A DNA stretch of 64,000 bases from Hyphomicrobiales bacterium (GTDB taxonomy: Bacteria; Pseudomonadota; Alphaproteobacteria; Rhizobiales; Beijerinckiaceae), in contig JAFLCX010000002.1 in NCBI GenBank assembly GCA_017302635.1, positions 868,975-932,974 on the forward strand. The letters are read 5' to 3'. The translations under genes and the position numbers were made by a program. The notes beneath the pieces were generated by a model. That model was not told the origin of the DNA. It made no database searches and saw only the letters and a list, made by a program, of their open reading frames with translations. Shown in pieces: positions 55,755-64,000 of the stretch. Every line of letters begins with the position of its first letter. Position 1 is the first letter of the stretch.

Positions 55755-57032
55755 GTGGATGCGCCGCACCGCCCGCTCGCCGATCGGCTCCGGCCGGCCG
55801 AGATCGCCGAACTGGTGGGGCAGGAGCATCTGACCGATGCTGGCGGCGCGATTGCGCGCCTGATGGATTCGCCCGATCTGCCCTCGCTGATCCTCTGGGG
55901 TCCGCCAGGTTCGGGAAAAACCAGCTTTGCCCGCGCTCTGGCCGCGAGCCGTCCCGCTCTCGCTTTCGAGCCGATATCGGCGATTTTTTCCGGTGTGGCT
56001 GATCTGAAGAAGGCCTTCGAAGCCGCGCGGTTGCGGCGGCAGATGGGGCAGGGCACGCTGTTGTTCGTGGATGAAATCCACCGGTTCAACCGCACGCAGC
56101 AGGACAGTTTCCTGCCCGTGATGGAGGATGGAACCATCACGCTGGTTGGGGCAACAACCGAGAATCCGAGTTTTGCGCTCAATGCCGCTTTGCTCTCGCG
56201 AGCGCGAGTGCTGACTTTCCGCGCGCTTGACGATGCGGCTCTGGAGCGGCTTCTGTTCCGCGCCGAAGCCGCAATGGGTGAGGCTCTGCCGCTCACCCCC
56301 GGCGCACGGACCGCGCTCATCAGCATGGCGGATGGCGATGGCCGCGCGGTGCTCACACTGGCCGAAGATGTCTGGCGCTCGGCCAGTCCCGGTGAAAGGC
56401 TCGATGAAGCGGCGCTCGCTTCTGCGCTCCAGCGGCGCGCGCCGATCTATGACAAGGCGCAGGAGGGGCACTACAACCTCATCTCGGCCCTGCACAAATG
56501 CGTGCGGGGCTCGGACCCCGATGCTGCGCTGTATTATTTCTGCCGGATGGTGGATGCAGGGGAAGACCCGCGCTTCCTCGCGCGCCGCCTCGTACGGATG
56601 GCTGTCGAGGATATCGGGCTCGCTGATCCGCAGGCGCTGATTCATGCCCGCGCGGCGGCCGATGCCTATGAGCAACTCGGCTCACCCGAGGGAGAACTCG
56701 CGCTTGCCAATTGCGTGATCTATCTCGCCACCGCTCCGAAATCGAACGCGGCTTACGTGGCCTTCAAGGCCGCAACGCGGGCGGCGAAAGAGGCGGGCTC
56801 GCTGATGCCGCCGAAAGCCGTGCTCAACGCGCCGACGAAACTGATGAAATCGGAAGGCTATGGCGCGGATTACGAATACGACCACGATGCCCCGCATGCC
56901 TTCTCTGGCCAGAATTACTGGCCCGAGAAGCTGGGCCGCCAGCATTTCTATGATCCGCCGGAGCGCGGTTTCGAGCGCGAATTGAGAAAGCGGCTGGAAT
57001 TCTGGGAAAAGCTGAGGCGAGAGCGGGGGTAG
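55755..57032 (+). CDS. rarA: Replication-associated recombination protein RarA
   Basis: 425-residue AAA+ ATPase of the RarA/MgsA/WRNIP1 family, acting at stalled replication forks. Walker A is GPPGSGKT (49-56), Walker B/DEIH at 106-109 (LLFVDEIHRF), sensor 1 is GATTENP, and the tetramerisation domain includes DPDAALYYFCRMVDAGEDPR and YPKSN-type ATAPKSNAAY. The GTG start at 55755 lies 3 bases after the protease stop, so the two genes are probably one transcript. Length is typical. Confidence 0.95.
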   Translation: MDAPHRPLADRLRPAEIAELVGQEHLTDAGGAIARLMDSPDLPSLILWGPPGSGKTSFARALAASRPALAFEPISAIFSGVADLKKAFEAARLRRQMGQGTLLFVDEIHRFNRTQQDSFLPVMEDGTITLVGATTENPSFALNAALLSRARVLTFRALDDAALERLLFRAEAAMGEALPLTPGARTALISMADGDGRAVLTLAEDVWRSASPGERLDEAALASALQRRAPIYDKAQEGHYNLISALHKCVRGSDPDAALYYFCRMVDAGEDPRFLARRLVRMAVEDIGLADPQALIHARAAADAYEQLGSPEGELALANCVIYLATAPKSNAAYVAFKAATRAAKEAGSLMPPKAVLNAPTKLMKSEGYGADYEYDHDAPHAFSGQNYWPEKLGRQHFYDPPERGFERELRKRLEFWEKLRRERG

Positions 57033-57038
57033 GCCATC

Positions 57039-57064
57039 GCCCCTCCGCTTGGGAGCGGAAGGGC
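57039..57064. terminator. Possible bidirectional terminator between rarA and the Tat-exported gene
   Basis: GCCCCTCCGC pairs with GCGGAAGGGC (one mismatch, 6-base loop) in the short gap between the convergent gene ends. No strong T run on either side, so strength is uncertain. Confidence 0.45.
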
Positions 57065-57089
57065 TTCACATGTCACTCATCGGAATATC

Positions 57090-57497
57090 TCAGGCCGAGA
57101 GCGCCAGGGTCGCCGCAGCGAGCTTCTCCGAAGCCCAGAGGCGGGCGCCCATCTGGATGTCGGAATCCTGGCTCACTTTCGCGATGATCGCGAGATCGCC
57201 CTGGTTCTTCGGAGTCTCCTGAAGGATAGCGACGAGCTTGCCATAGCGCTGTTCGGCGATCGCATTGGCCTCGCCGCCGAGGCGCATCCAGCCTGGCGTC
57301 GAGGCACCGGTGCGTGTCGCTGCCGCCGTGATCGCGCCACGATGGGCGCTCAGCTGCGAGGCAAGTCCCTGCGCCTCAGCCCATAGGCGGGCGATCGGGG
57401 TCGGGCCGGTGGCTGTTGCAGCGAAGGCGGGGCCTGCGGCAAGCATCGCCGAACCCGCCACGAGCGCGCGGCGGGAAAGGGTGGTCTTTTCAGTCAT
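57090..57497 (-). CDS. Tat-exported protein of unknown function
   Basis: 135-residue protein. A twin-arginine signal is visible at the N-terminus: SRRALVAGSAMLAAGPAFAA, with Arg9-Arg10, a hydrophobic core and AxA cleavage around residue 27. The mature part is helical, Ala-rich, and has no recognisable catalytic motif; WAEAQGLASQLSAHRGAI and QRYGKLVAILQETPKNQGDL are its most regular stretches. TGGAGGG precedes the ATG at 57497. It is convergent with rarA and divergent from crcB. Tat export suggests folding or cofactor loading in the cytoplasm; none can be named. Confidence 0.72.
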   Translation of the reverse strand: MTEKTTLSRRALVAGSAMLAAGPAFAATATGPTPIARLWAEAQGLASQLSAHRGAITAAATRTGASTPGWMRLGGEANAIAEQRYGKLVAILQETPKNQGDLAIIAKVSQDSDIQMGARLWASEKLAAATLALSA

Positions 57498-57716
57498 GGG
57501 AAACCCTCCATCGGGAGAAGAGAAGACCGTCGGGCAAGCGGCCCGCCGGCCACTGGAAGTGCCGGTTGGAACGCTTGAACAGATCCATTCCGGCCTGTGG
57601 AATCTCGGGCTTATGAGATGAATGCAGGCTGAGGGCTGCATGCAGCCGCCGTTATGCGGGCGGAAAGCGTGCTGCAATGCTTGCCCCCTTCGCCTTCGCC
57701 TGTCATGAGAGCCCTC

Positions 57717-58097
57717 ATGACGACGGCGATGCTGATTTTTCTCGGCGGAGGGGCCGGTTCCGTGCTGCGCTGGCTCACGGGGCTCGGAGCTGTGCGCCTG
57801 TTCGGCGCGGGTTTTCCGAGTGGAACTTTGGCCGTCAATCTCGTCGGCTGCTTCGCGATGGGCGTGCTCGCACGGGTGCTGCTGGCCCATGAGGCGGGCG
57901 GGAACGACACGCGTTTCCTGCTGATGACGGGCCTTTTGGGCGGCTACACCACCTTCTCGGCCTTCGCGCTCGATGCTGCTCATCTGTGGATGCGCGATGC
58001 AGGCAGCGCGGCTTTCCTTTACATCGCGATCTCCGTGCTCGGGTCACTGGCGATGGTGGCTCTGGGCCTGTGGCTCGGCGCCCAACTTTCGAGGTAG
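57717..58097 (+). CDS. crcB: Fluoride channel CrcB (Fluc family)
   Basis: 126-residue four-helix membrane protein that exports fluoride as a dual-topology dimer. GGGAGSVLRW opens it, AVNLVGCFAMG is the conserved second helix with the key Asn, and GLLGGYTTFSAFALD (about residues 73-87) is the signature with the phenylalanine-box residue and the central Na-binding Gly/Thr turn. Two starts are possible: 57705 and 57717, the latter giving the usual length. No fluoride riboswitch consensus was found upstream. rluC follows after 3 bases. Confidence 0.93.
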   Translation: MTTAMLIFLGGGAGSVLRWLTGLGAVRLFGAGFPSGTLAVNLVGCFAMGVLARVLLAHEAGGNDTRFLLMTGLLGGYTTFSAFALDAAHLWMRDAGSAAFLYIAISVLGSLAMVALGLWLGAQLSR

Positions 58098-58100
58098 AAC

Positions 58101-59183
58101 ATGGCAGGCGTCACCACGCGACACGTCAAGGCGGATGAAGCTGGCATGCGGCTCGACCGCTGGTTCAAGACCCATTTTCCGGAACTCGCCTTCGGGCACC
58201 TCCAGAAACTCCTGCGCACCGGGCAGGTGCGGCTCGATGGTGCGCGCGCCAAGGCCGATACACGCATCGAGCCGGGGCAGGTCGTGCGCATTCCGCCTTT
58301 GCAGAAGGCCGAGCCTGAGCCCGAGCCGCGCGGCGGTATTCGTGAGGCCGGAGCAGGGCGCGGCGAGGCCGCCGCAGTCAAGCCCGCCCGTGATGCTGCG
58401 AACGCGAAGCCGATTTCCGGCAAGCGCGCGAAGGATGACGCCGAGTTCCTGCGCTCCATCACGCTCTATGAAGATCGCGACATGATGGTGCTCAACAAGC
58501 CGCATGGCCTCGCGGTGCAGGGCGGTTCGGGCACCACGCGCCATATCGACGGACTGCTGGAAGCCTTGCGGGACAAGGACGGCGTGAAGCCCCGCCTCGT
58601 GCATCGGCTCGACAAGGATACAGCGGGCTGCCTGATTGTCGCGAAGACACGGCTGGCTGCCTCGACGCTCGCGGCGACATTCCGCTCGCGCTCGGCCCGC
58701 AAGATCTACTGGGCTTTGGTCTCCGGCGTGCCGCGCGTGAAGCAGGGCCGCGTCTCGACATGGCTCGCGAAGGGCGAGGACGAATATGGCGACCAGAAGA
58801 TGCAGATCGCCAAGCACGGCGACGAGGGCGCTGACCACGCGCTGACCTATTATGCCACCGTGGAAACGGCAGGCCAGAAGCTCGCCTGGCTCTCGCTGAA
58901 GCCGGTCACCGGGCGCATGCATCAGCTGCGCGTGCACACGGCGGAGATCGGGCATCCGATCATCGGCGATCCGAAATACTTCAACCGTGAGAACTGGGAA
59001 TTGCCCGGGGGCATCCAGCAGAAGCTGCATCTTCTCGCGCGCCGGATCGTCATCCCGCATCCGCGCGAGAAAAAGATGGTGGATGTTTCGGCACCCCTGC
59101 CGCCGCATATGCTGCAAAGCTGGAACCTGCTCGGCTTCGATACCTCGAGTTATGACCCCATCGAGGATGCGCCGGAGAAATAA
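58101..59183 (+). CDS. rluC: RluC/RluD-family 23S rRNA pseudouridine synthase
   Basis: 360-residue pseudouridine synthase. An N-terminal S4 RNA-binding domain (MRLDRWFKTHFPELAFGHLQ, about residues 16-60) is followed by an Ala/Glu/Pro-rich linker (about 67-110) and the catalytic domain with HRLDKDT (168-174), where Asp171 is the nucleophile. GRMHQLRVHTAEIGHPIIGD is the second family motif. Length is above the roughly 320 of E. coli RluC because of the linker. RluC versus RluD cannot be settled by eye. Linked to crcB by a 3-base gap. Confidence 0.88.
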   Translation: MAGVTTRHVKADEAGMRLDRWFKTHFPELAFGHLQKLLRTGQVRLDGARAKADTRIEPGQVVRIPPLQKAEPEPEPRGGIREAGAGRGEAAAVKPARDAANAKPISGKRAKDDAEFLRSITLYEDRDMMVLNKPHGLAVQGGSGTTRHIDGLLEALRDKDGVKPRLVHRLDKDTAGCLIVAKTRLAASTLAATFRSRSARKIYWALVSGVPRVKQGRVSTWLAKGEDEYGDQKMQIAKHGDEGADHALTYYATVETAGQKLAWLSLKPVTGRMHQLRVHTAEIGHPIIGDPKYFNRENWELPGGIQQKLHLLARRIVIPHPREKKMVDVSAPLPPHMLQSWNLLGFDTSSYDPIEDAPEK

Positions 59184-59189
59184 CGGCCC

Positions 59190-60320
59190 TCAGCACCGCC
59201 GCGCAAAGGCCTCCAGCCGCTCGATGATGGGAGCAATCTCGAATCCCTGCGCCCTGATCCAGTCCGGGTTGTAATAGGTCGGCAGGTAGCGCTCGCCGCC
59301 ATCGCAGATGAGAGTGACGATCGAGCCCGTCTCGCCGCGCCCCATCATCTCGTCAGCAAGTTGCAGCGCACCGAAGACATTCGTGCCGGTCGAGCCGCCG
59401 CATTTGCGCCCGAGCACGCTTTCGAGCCAATGGATCGCGGCGATGCTCGCGGCATCCGGCACCCGGATCATCCGGTCGATGACGCTGGGGATGAAGGACA
59501 GTTCCACCTGCGGCCGGCCGATACCTTCGATGCGCGAGCCGCATTCAAGCCTCAGGTCTCGCTGACCGGAGCGGAAATGCTCGTAAAACACCGAATTTTC
59601 CGGGTCGACCACGCAAAGCCGAGTTCTGCCCAGCGATTGCGGGCGGTAGCGGATATAGCGCCCGATGGTCGAGGATGTTCCGCCCGTGCCCGCGCTCACG
59701 ACCACCCAGGCAGGCGCGGAATGGCGCTCCAGCCGCATCTGGCTGAAGAGGCTCTCGGCAATGTTGTTGTTGCCGCGCCAGTCGGTCGCGCGCTCGGCGA
59801 AGGTGAATTGATCCATGTAATGCCCGCCGGTTTCGGCGGCGATGCGGCGCGCATCGGCGTAGATGGCGGTCGGTTCTGTGAGATGAACGGAGCCGCCCAG
59901 AAACTCGATCGCCTCGATCTTGGCCTTTGCGGTGGATTTCGGCGCAACAGCAATGAAGGGCAGGCCGATGAGGCGGGCAAAATAGGCTTCCGAAATCGCA
60001 GTCGAGCCCGAAGAGGCCTCGACGACCGGCTTGCCACGCCGGATCCAGCCATTGCAAAGCCCATAGAGGAACAGCGAACGCGCCAGCCGATGTTTGAGGC
60101 TGCCGGAAGGATGGGTCGATTCGTCCTTGAGGTAGAGATCGATCCCGGTTGCAGCCAGACAGGGCAGTTCGAGTTTGATGAGGTGCGTATCGGCCGAGCG
60201 GGCGAAATCCGCTTCGATCCGGTGAACGGCCTCGGCGACAAAGGCACGGTCTTCACGGTCAAGCGGGAGGAGGGCGCTCTCGCCGGCCCATTGCCCGTTC
60301 TGTGGTTTAAGTTTCTTCAT
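59190..60320 (-). CDS. PLP-dependent cysteine synthase-family enzyme, Cds1-like
   Basis: 376-residue fold-type II PLP enzyme. The Schiff-base lysine is Lys76 in [23 protein letters not shown] (near residues 105-117) is the substrate Asn/Ser loop variant, and [16 protein letters not shown] is the PLP phosphate cup. Length and [14 protein letters not shown] agree with Cds1, an L-cysteine desulfhydrase that makes H2S and pyruvate, more than with CysK/CysM. The ATG at 60320 was chosen; a TTG at 60335 is possible. It is divergent from the PsiF-like gene; a gap with palindromes lies between. Confidence 0.82.
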   Translation of the reverse strand: MKKLKPQNGQWAGESALLPLDREDRAFVAEAVHRIEADFARSADTHLIKLELPCLAATGIDLYLKDESTHPSGSLKHRLARSLFLYGLCNGWIRRGKPVVEASSGSTAISEAYFARLIGLPFIAVAPKSTAKAKIEAIEFLGGSVHLTEPTAIYADARRIAAETGGHYMDQFTFAERATDWRGNNNIAESLFSQMRLERHSAPAWVVVSAGTGGTSSTIGRYIRYRPQSLGRTRLCVVDPENSVFYEHFRSGQRDLRLECGSRIEGIGRPQVELSFIPSVIDRMIRVPDAASIAAIHWLESVLGRKCGGSTGTNVFGALQLADEMMGRGETGSIVTLICDGGERYLPTYYNPDWIRAQGFEIAPIIERLEAFARRC

Positions 60321-60354
60321 TGATGTTCGATCCAAGGAAAATTACCTGAATTTA

Positions 60355-60371
60355 CGATCTAGATCAGATCG
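60355..60371. promoter_or_regulatory. Palindromic motif in the Cds1-like / PsiF-like divergent gap
   Basis: CGATCT-AGATC-AGATCG forms a 6-bp inverted repeat with 5 bases between arms and contains the overlapping palindrome GATCTAGATC (60356-60365). The gap is AT-rich compared with its surroundings. It may be a regulator-binding site or a promoter region; no known consensus was matched. Confidence 0.4.
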
Positions 60372-60490
60372 AATTTCCTTATCACAAATTCGCGAGATGT
60401 CTGTCCAAAAATTTAGATTGGTGTCATGTTCCGACGAGGTGCTGGAGTGCATCGTCGCATCATTGCTGATTCCATCAAGGAGTGCCGGGC

Positions 60491-61033
60491 ATGAACGCGA
60501 AATCATTGCTCAAAGCTGCGGCCATCGGGGCCGGTTTGACGATCCTGCTCATCGGGATTGCGGTTGCGCAGACCACACCTCCCGCGCCTGCAGCGCCCCC
60601 CGTTGCCGCACCGCCGGCTGCTGCAGCGCCAGCCGCGCCATCGCCTCCAACCATGACCCGGCGCGAAATCGCGGATGCCTGCCGAGCCGAGATCAAAGCG
60701 GATCTGCGCGGGCCGGAGCGCCGCGAGGCGATGCGTCAATGCGTCGAGAAAAAGCGCGAGAGCGCGGGCCTCAACCGGCGCGAAGATCGCCGCGCCGATC
60801 GCGAGACGCGTCGGGGCGAGCGCCGTGCCATGATGCAGGAATGCCGCAAGGAATTCGCCGAACAGCGCCTTACCGAGGCTGAACGGCGCGACGCCATTCA
60901 AGGCTGTCTCGCCAAGAAAGACCCGCGTTTTGCCCGGATGCAGGAATGCCGCAAGCAGGCTGAGGAAAAGAAACTCGAGCGCGGAAGCCGCGAGTTTCGC
61001 CAGCATATGCGCAGCTGCAATCAGGCAGGCTGA
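60491..61033 (+). CDS. Exported PsiF-like Cys-pair repeat protein
   Basis: 180-residue protein. A signal peptide (about residues 1-26, AVAQ) is followed by a Pro/Ala-rich spacer (about 27-55). Three tandem units then resemble the PsiF repeat, each with two Cys about 19 to 22 residues apart: CRAEIKADLRGPERREAMRQC, written here only as start ACRAEIKADLRG and end EAMRQC; CRKEFAEQRLTEAERRDAIQ followed by GC; and CRKQAEEKKLE through MRSC. Disulfide hairpins in the periplasm are likely. PsiF is phosphate-starvation inducible; function is unknown. AAGGAG fixes the ATG at 60491. Confidence 0.72.
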   Translation: MNAKSLLKAAAIGAGLTILLIGIAVAQTTPPAPAAPPVAAPPAAAAPAAPSPPTMTRREIADACRAEIKADLRGPERREAMRQCVEKKRESAGLNRREDRRADRETRRGERRAMMQECRKEFAEQRLTEAERRDAIQGCLAKKDPRFARMQECRKQAEEKKLERGSREFRQHMRSCNQAG

Positions 61034-61074
61034 AGCCCTATCGCAGCGTGCGGGAAAGGTGTAACCCGCCCCGC

Positions 61075-61740
61075 ATGACGATATCCCGCACACTTCTGCT
61101 GTTCGATCTCGACGGCACCCTGCTCAATTCCGAGAACATCATTCTCGAGAGCCAGCGGCGTGCCTTTCGGGCCATTGGTCGCCCCATGCCCGATCGCGAG
61201 CGTGCGCTCTCGATTGTCGGCCTTTCGCTGGGCGAAGCGTTTCAGGTTCTCGTGGGGCCGGATGGCCCGCACGAGGAAGCCGCCGAGCATTACCGACAGG
61301 CCTTTCACTACTTGCGCACGCATGAAGCTCATCTCGAATCCCTGTTCGATGGCGTGGATGCGCTGCTCGCGACCCTGATCGGTGAGCCGAGGCACGTGCT
61401 CGGCATCGCAACGGGCAAGTCGCGCCGCGGCGTTGATGCGGTCAAAAAAACCTATGGCTGGGAAAGCCATTTCGTGACGACGCAAACCTCTGACGACGCG
61501 CCCTCCAAGCCGCATCCGGGCATGATCGAGAATGCCTGCCGCGAAACCGGTATTGCCTCCTCGCGCACCCTGATGATCGGCGACAGCTCGTTCGATATGA
61601 AAATGGCGAAGGCAGCCGGCGTGCGCGCAATTGGTGTCTCCTGGGGATTCCAGTCCGTCGATACCCTGCGCGAGAGCGGCGCGGATGTGATCGTCGAGGA
61701 TTTCGAGGCTCTCGCATCCGAGATCGCGCGCTTCGCGTGA
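61075..61740 (+). CDS. HAD-superfamily phosphatase, Gph-like
   Basis: 221-residue HAD phosphatase. Motif I is DLDGTLLNS (11-19, nucleophile Asp11 and acid Asp13), motif II is IATGKSRRG, motif III is the Lys in SKPHPG, and motif IV is MIGDSSFDMKMA. A four-helix cap is inserted after motif I (subclass I). Phosphoglycolate phosphatase or pyrophosphatase PpaX-like activity is likely, but the substrate is not predictable from sequence alone. A GTG at 61048 is a possible earlier start. It is followed 31 bases later by the ATP12 chaperone. Confidence 0.87.
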   Translation: MTISRTLLLFDLDGTLLNSENIILESQRRAFRAIGRPMPDRERALSIVGLSLGEAFQVLVGPDGPHEEAAEHYRQAFHYLRTHEAHLESLFDGVDALLATLIGEPRHVLGIATGKSRRGVDAVKKTYGWESHFVTTQTSDDAPSKPHPGMIENACRETGIASSRTLMIGDSSFDMKMAKAAGVRAIGVSWGFQSVDTLRESGADVIVEDFEALASEIARFA

Positions 61741-61771
61741 CAGAGGCCTCCCAGCGCGCTATCTCGCCTGG

Positions 61772-62569
61772 ATGAGAGACGAATTCACCAAAGACTGGTT
61801 CGGTGACGGGCAGGACCCCGCCGCTTATGATCCCGTGCGTGCGGCGCGTGGCGCCATGAAATCGCGTCTGCCGAAGCGTTTCTATGCCGAGGCGATCATG
61901 GGACCGGTGGAACAGCTTTTCGGCGTGCTGCTCGACGGCAAGCCAGCCCGCACGCGCGGCAAGGCACTGCTCGCAGGGCCGAACGCAACGGTTGGCACCA
62001 TGCTCGCGGCCGAATGGGCCGCGCAGGGCGAGATGATCGATCCCTCCACCATGCCGCTCACACGCATCGCACACGCGGCGCTCGATCACGTCTCGGGGGC
62101 GATGGATGAGGTGCGGGCCGATATCCTGAAATACGCCGCCTCCGATCTCGTCTGCTATCGCGCGGCGGACCCGGCCGCGCTGGTCGAGAGGCAAGCGCGG
62201 CTCTGGGACCCGGTTCTCGCGCATATCGAGACGCGATATGGCGCGCGATTGCTGCTGAGCGAAGGCATCCGGTTTGTCGAGCAACCGCCTCATGCGCTGG
62301 CTGCCCTTCAACCCAGGTTGGAACCGATTGCCGAACCGTTGGCGCTGGCGGCGCTGCATGTGCTCACCACGATTTCCGGCTCGGCCTTGATCGCCATCGC
62401 TGTTGCCGACGGGCTGCTGGAGGCTGTGGCCGGTTTCGATGCCGGCGAATGCGACGCCGATTACGAGGCGGGCATCTGGGGCCTCGACGCTGAAGCCGCC
62501 GAGAGGCGCGCCTTGCGGCTCGCTGATTTCGAGGCCGCAACCTCCCTGCTTCGGGCTCTGGAGGGTTGA
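61772..62569 (+). CDS. ATP12-family F1-ATPase assembly chaperone
   Basis: 265-residue ATP12 homologue, needed in mitochondria to assemble F1 by shielding the alpha subunit; alphaproteobacteria carry it as a genetic relic of that ancestry. KRFYAEAIMGPVEQLFGVLLDGK is trimmed to FYAEAIMGPVEQLFGVLLDG, and WAAQGEMIDPSTMPLTRIAH is the most conserved stretch (about 79-98), followed by YAASDLVCYRA. Its start is the ATG at 61772 (MRDEFTKDW); the ribosome-binding site is weak. It continues to the small exported protein, 3 bases apart. Confidence 0.9.
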   Translation: MRDEFTKDWFGDGQDPAAYDPVRAARGAMKSRLPKRFYAEAIMGPVEQLFGVLLDGKPARTRGKALLAGPNATVGTMLAAEWAAQGEMIDPSTMPLTRIAHAALDHVSGAMDEVRADILKYAASDLVCYRAADPAALVERQARLWDPVLAHIETRYGARLLLSEGIRFVEQPPHALAALQPRLEPIAEPLALAALHVLTTISGSALIAIAVADGLLEAVAGFDAGECDADYEAGIWGLDAEAAERRALRLADFEAATSLLRALEG

Positions 62570-62572
62570 ACG

Positions 62573-63091
62573 ATGCGCGGAGGAGTGTTCGGCCCGGCTC
62601 TCCTTGTGCTTCTCCTCGTCTTCCCCACACCGCTCCGCGCCCAGGATGTCCGGTCCGCCGATTGCAACGATCTCGGACGGCGGTTCGAGCGGCTCATCTC
62701 CATCTATGTCGATGCGGGCACCGCAGCCATCGCCGAAACGGGCGATGTTGGCGAGGCTCTTGATAAGGCACGCCAGAAGGCGCTCGCGGGTGATCTGACT
62801 GCCACGGTCACGATGACGGGGATCGCGCTCGCCAATCGCAGCCGTGCCGAGCGCTACACGGTTGCGAGCGTGCGCCAGATCTGCACTTTGGCCGAACGCA
62901 CCCAACTCGCTTTGCACGTCGCGACCTGCACCTATTTCACGGCGCTCAACCCGCTGGGAGAGCGCGCCGAGAAACGGCGGCTGGTGGAGCGCGGCCTCAA
63001 GGCTTTCGAAGCCTTGCCCGAAAATGCGCGCGGAGCGCCGCATTTTTCTCAAGATATGACCTTCCTCGCCACCTGCCTGCCACCTGAATGA
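62573..63091 (+). CDS. Exported protein of unknown function
   Basis: 172-residue protein with a signal peptide (about residues 1-23, ending LRAQ) and a compact helical body with four Cys: ADCNDL, RQICTL, ATCTYF and ATCLP, perhaps two disulfides. No family was recognised. It starts 3 bases after the ATP12 gene, so it is probably co-expressed with it. A structured gap separates it from pccB. Confidence 0.68.
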   Translation: MRGGVFGPALLVLLLVFPTPLRAQDVRSADCNDLGRRFERLISIYVDAGTAAIAETGDVGEALDKARQKALAGDLTATVTMTGIALANRSRAERYTVASVRQICTLAERTQLALHVATCTYFTALNPLGERAEKRRLVERGLKAFEALPENARGAPHFSQDMTFLATCLPPE

Positions 63092-63101
63092 GGTGGTGGG
63101 C
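63075..63101 (+). other. Hairpin at the end of the exported-protein gene
   Basis: GCC..CCACCT (63075-63085) pairs with AGGTGG..GGC (63091-63101) across the stop codon. The 3' part shares GGTGGTGGGCATGC with the palindrome between rpoB and rpoC. A terminator or repeat-element remnant is possible; the T run is weak (63109-63112). Confidence 0.45.
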
Positions 63102-63179
63102 ATGCGCCTTTTGTCGGTTTGACGGCGGGGCCAAACTGATCCTATCGGTATGCCAAAGAATGCCGGGGAGGGGCCATCC

Positions 63180-64000
63180 ATGAAGGATATTCTCGACAAG
63201 CTCGAAGCGCGCCGCGCCGATGCCCGATTGGGTGGGGGCGAAAAGCGCATCGAGGCGCAGCACGCCAAGGGCAAGCTGACCGCGCGCGAACGCATCGAAT
63301 TGCTGCTCGATGAGCATTCTTTCGAAGAATTCGACATGTTTGTTCAGCATCGCTGCGTCGATTTCGGGATGGACAAAACTCCGAAAACGCCGGGCGATGG
63401 TGTGGTGACGGGCTGGGGCACCGTGAACGGTCGCACGGTTTTCGTGTTCGCGAAGGATTTCACCGTGCTCGGTGGCTCGCTTTCCGAGACGCATGCTCAG
63501 AAGGTGCAGAAAATTCAGGATATGGCGCTCAAAATGCGCGCGCCGATCATCGGGCTCTATGATTCAGGCGGCGCCCGCATTCAGGAAGGCGTCGCGTCGC
63601 TCGCGGGTTATGCTGAAATCTTCAAGCGCAACGTGGAGGCCTCCGGTGTCATCCCGCAGATTTCACTGATCATGGGGCCCTGTGCGGGCGGCGACGTCTA
63701 TTCGCCGGCCATGACCGACTTCATCTTCATGGTGCGCGAAACCTCCTACATGTATGTCACCGGCCCGGATGTTGTGAAAACGGTGACGAACGAGATCGTC
63801 AGCCACGAGGAACTGGGTGGCGCCTCGATCCACACCACGAAATCCTCGATTGCCGATGGCGCCTTCGACAATGATGTCGAGGCCATCCTCCAAATCCGCC
63901 GCCTCATCGATTTCCTTCCCGCCAATAACAAGGCGGGCGCGCCGGAATGGCCAAGCTTTGATGACCCCGCCCGCGTGGATCCGAGCCTCGATACCCTGAT
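63180..64000 (+). CDS. pccB: Propionyl-CoA carboxylase beta chain, 5' part
   Basis: The first 273 residues of a carboxyltransferase beta chain of about 510, cut by the window end. Landmarks are [20 protein letters not shown] (about 30-49), [16 protein letters not shown], and the acyl-CoA oxyanion [10 protein letters not shown] near residue 130. [20 protein letters not shown] fits PccB starts, and GGGGAGGGGCC lies before the ATG at 63180. It carboxylates propionyl-CoA to methylmalonyl-CoA with a biotin-bearing alpha chain. Methylcrotonyl- or acetyl-CoA carboxylase beta subunits are less likely by N-terminus. Confidence 0.93.
   Translation, partial: MKDILDKLEARRADARLGGGEKRIEAQHAKGKLTARERIELLLDEHSFEEFDMFVQHRCVDFGMDKTPKTPGDGVVTGWGTVNGRTVFVFAKDFTVLGGSLSETHAQKVQKIQDMALKMRAPIIGLYDSGGARIQEGVASLAGYAEIFKRNVEASGVIPQISLIMGPCAGGDVYSPAMTDFIFMVRETSYMYVTGPDVVKTVTNEIVSHEELGGASIHTTKSSIADGAFDNDVEAILQIRRLIDFLPANNKAGAPEWPSFDDPARVDPSLDTL

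Noticed and set aside
57498..57716. Fluoride riboswitch upstream of crcB
   Set aside because: The region lacks the recognisable fluoride aptamer core; the visible ATGCAG/CTGCAT stem is too short and in the wrong context.

Overview
This window reads as a chromosomal segment of a GC-rich alphaproteobacterium, most likely in the order Hyphomicrobiales (Rhizobiales). The reasons are the order tuf / tRNA-Trp / secE / nusG / rplKAJL / rpoBC / rpsL-rpsG-fusA-tuf / S10-spc-alpha, the 172-residue L10 and zinc-less S14 typical of the class, an ATP12-type F1 assembly chaperone, a Host_attach protein, and a palindromic intergenic element of the kind scattered through Rhizobiales genomes.

Layout. 1-2803: the end of a phenylacetate catabolism cluster (paaG 3' end, paaI, paaK, paaR). 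2885-8124: metabolic genes: a haloacetate-dehalogenase-like hydrolase, a GntR regulator divergent from a tartrate/D-malate dehydrogenase-like enzyme, tRNA-Gly, a crotonase and an AcuI-type acrylyl-CoA reductase. 8150-13005 (minus strand): a complete cobalamin uptake operon btuB-C-D-F behind a cobalamin riboswitch. 13139-17814: a glycosyltransferase, the first tuf copy, a YbjQ protein, an aldo/keto reductase, tRNA-Trp and an XpaC-like gene. 18051-32838: secE-nusG, then an AT-rich DUF2806-type gene wedged in front of rplK-rplA, an acyltransferase wedged between rplA and rplJ, then rplJ-rplL-rpoB-rpoC. 33002-34546: Host_attach protein, flavodoxin-fold reductase and a small alpha/beta protein. 34994-53752: an uninterrupted same-strand run of str, S10, spc and alpha genes from rpsL to rplQ, including secY, adk and rpoA. 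53805-64000: BLUF photoreceptor, Do-like protease, rarA, a Tat-exported protein, crcB, an RluC-type pseudouridine synthase, a Cds1-like PLP enzyme, a PsiF-like repeat protein, a HAD phosphatase, an ATP12 chaperone, a small exported protein and the start of pccB.

How it fits together. Most of the window is translation and transcription machinery: both EF-Tu copies, EF-G, RNA polymerase alpha, beta and beta', NusG, SecE/SecY and most ribosomal proteins. The acyl-CoA genes (paa, crotonase, AcuI, pccB) suggest growth on aromatic and propionate-yielding substrates. B12 import would serve B12-dependent enzymes, of which methylmalonyl-CoA mutase downstream of PccB is one plausible user; this is inference.

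Most notable: the DUF2806-type accessory gene inside the nusG-rplK interval; a 100-bp direct-repeat duplication at the start of paaR that brought in a palindromic element; two tuf genes identical except for one silent base; and perfect short hairpins, several closed by GNRA or UUCG tetraloops, in the leaders and wide gaps of the ribosomal gene block (rplJ, rpoB, rpsL, rplN, rpsE, secY, rplQ). No CRISPR array, insertion sequence, prophage or rRNA gene was seen.
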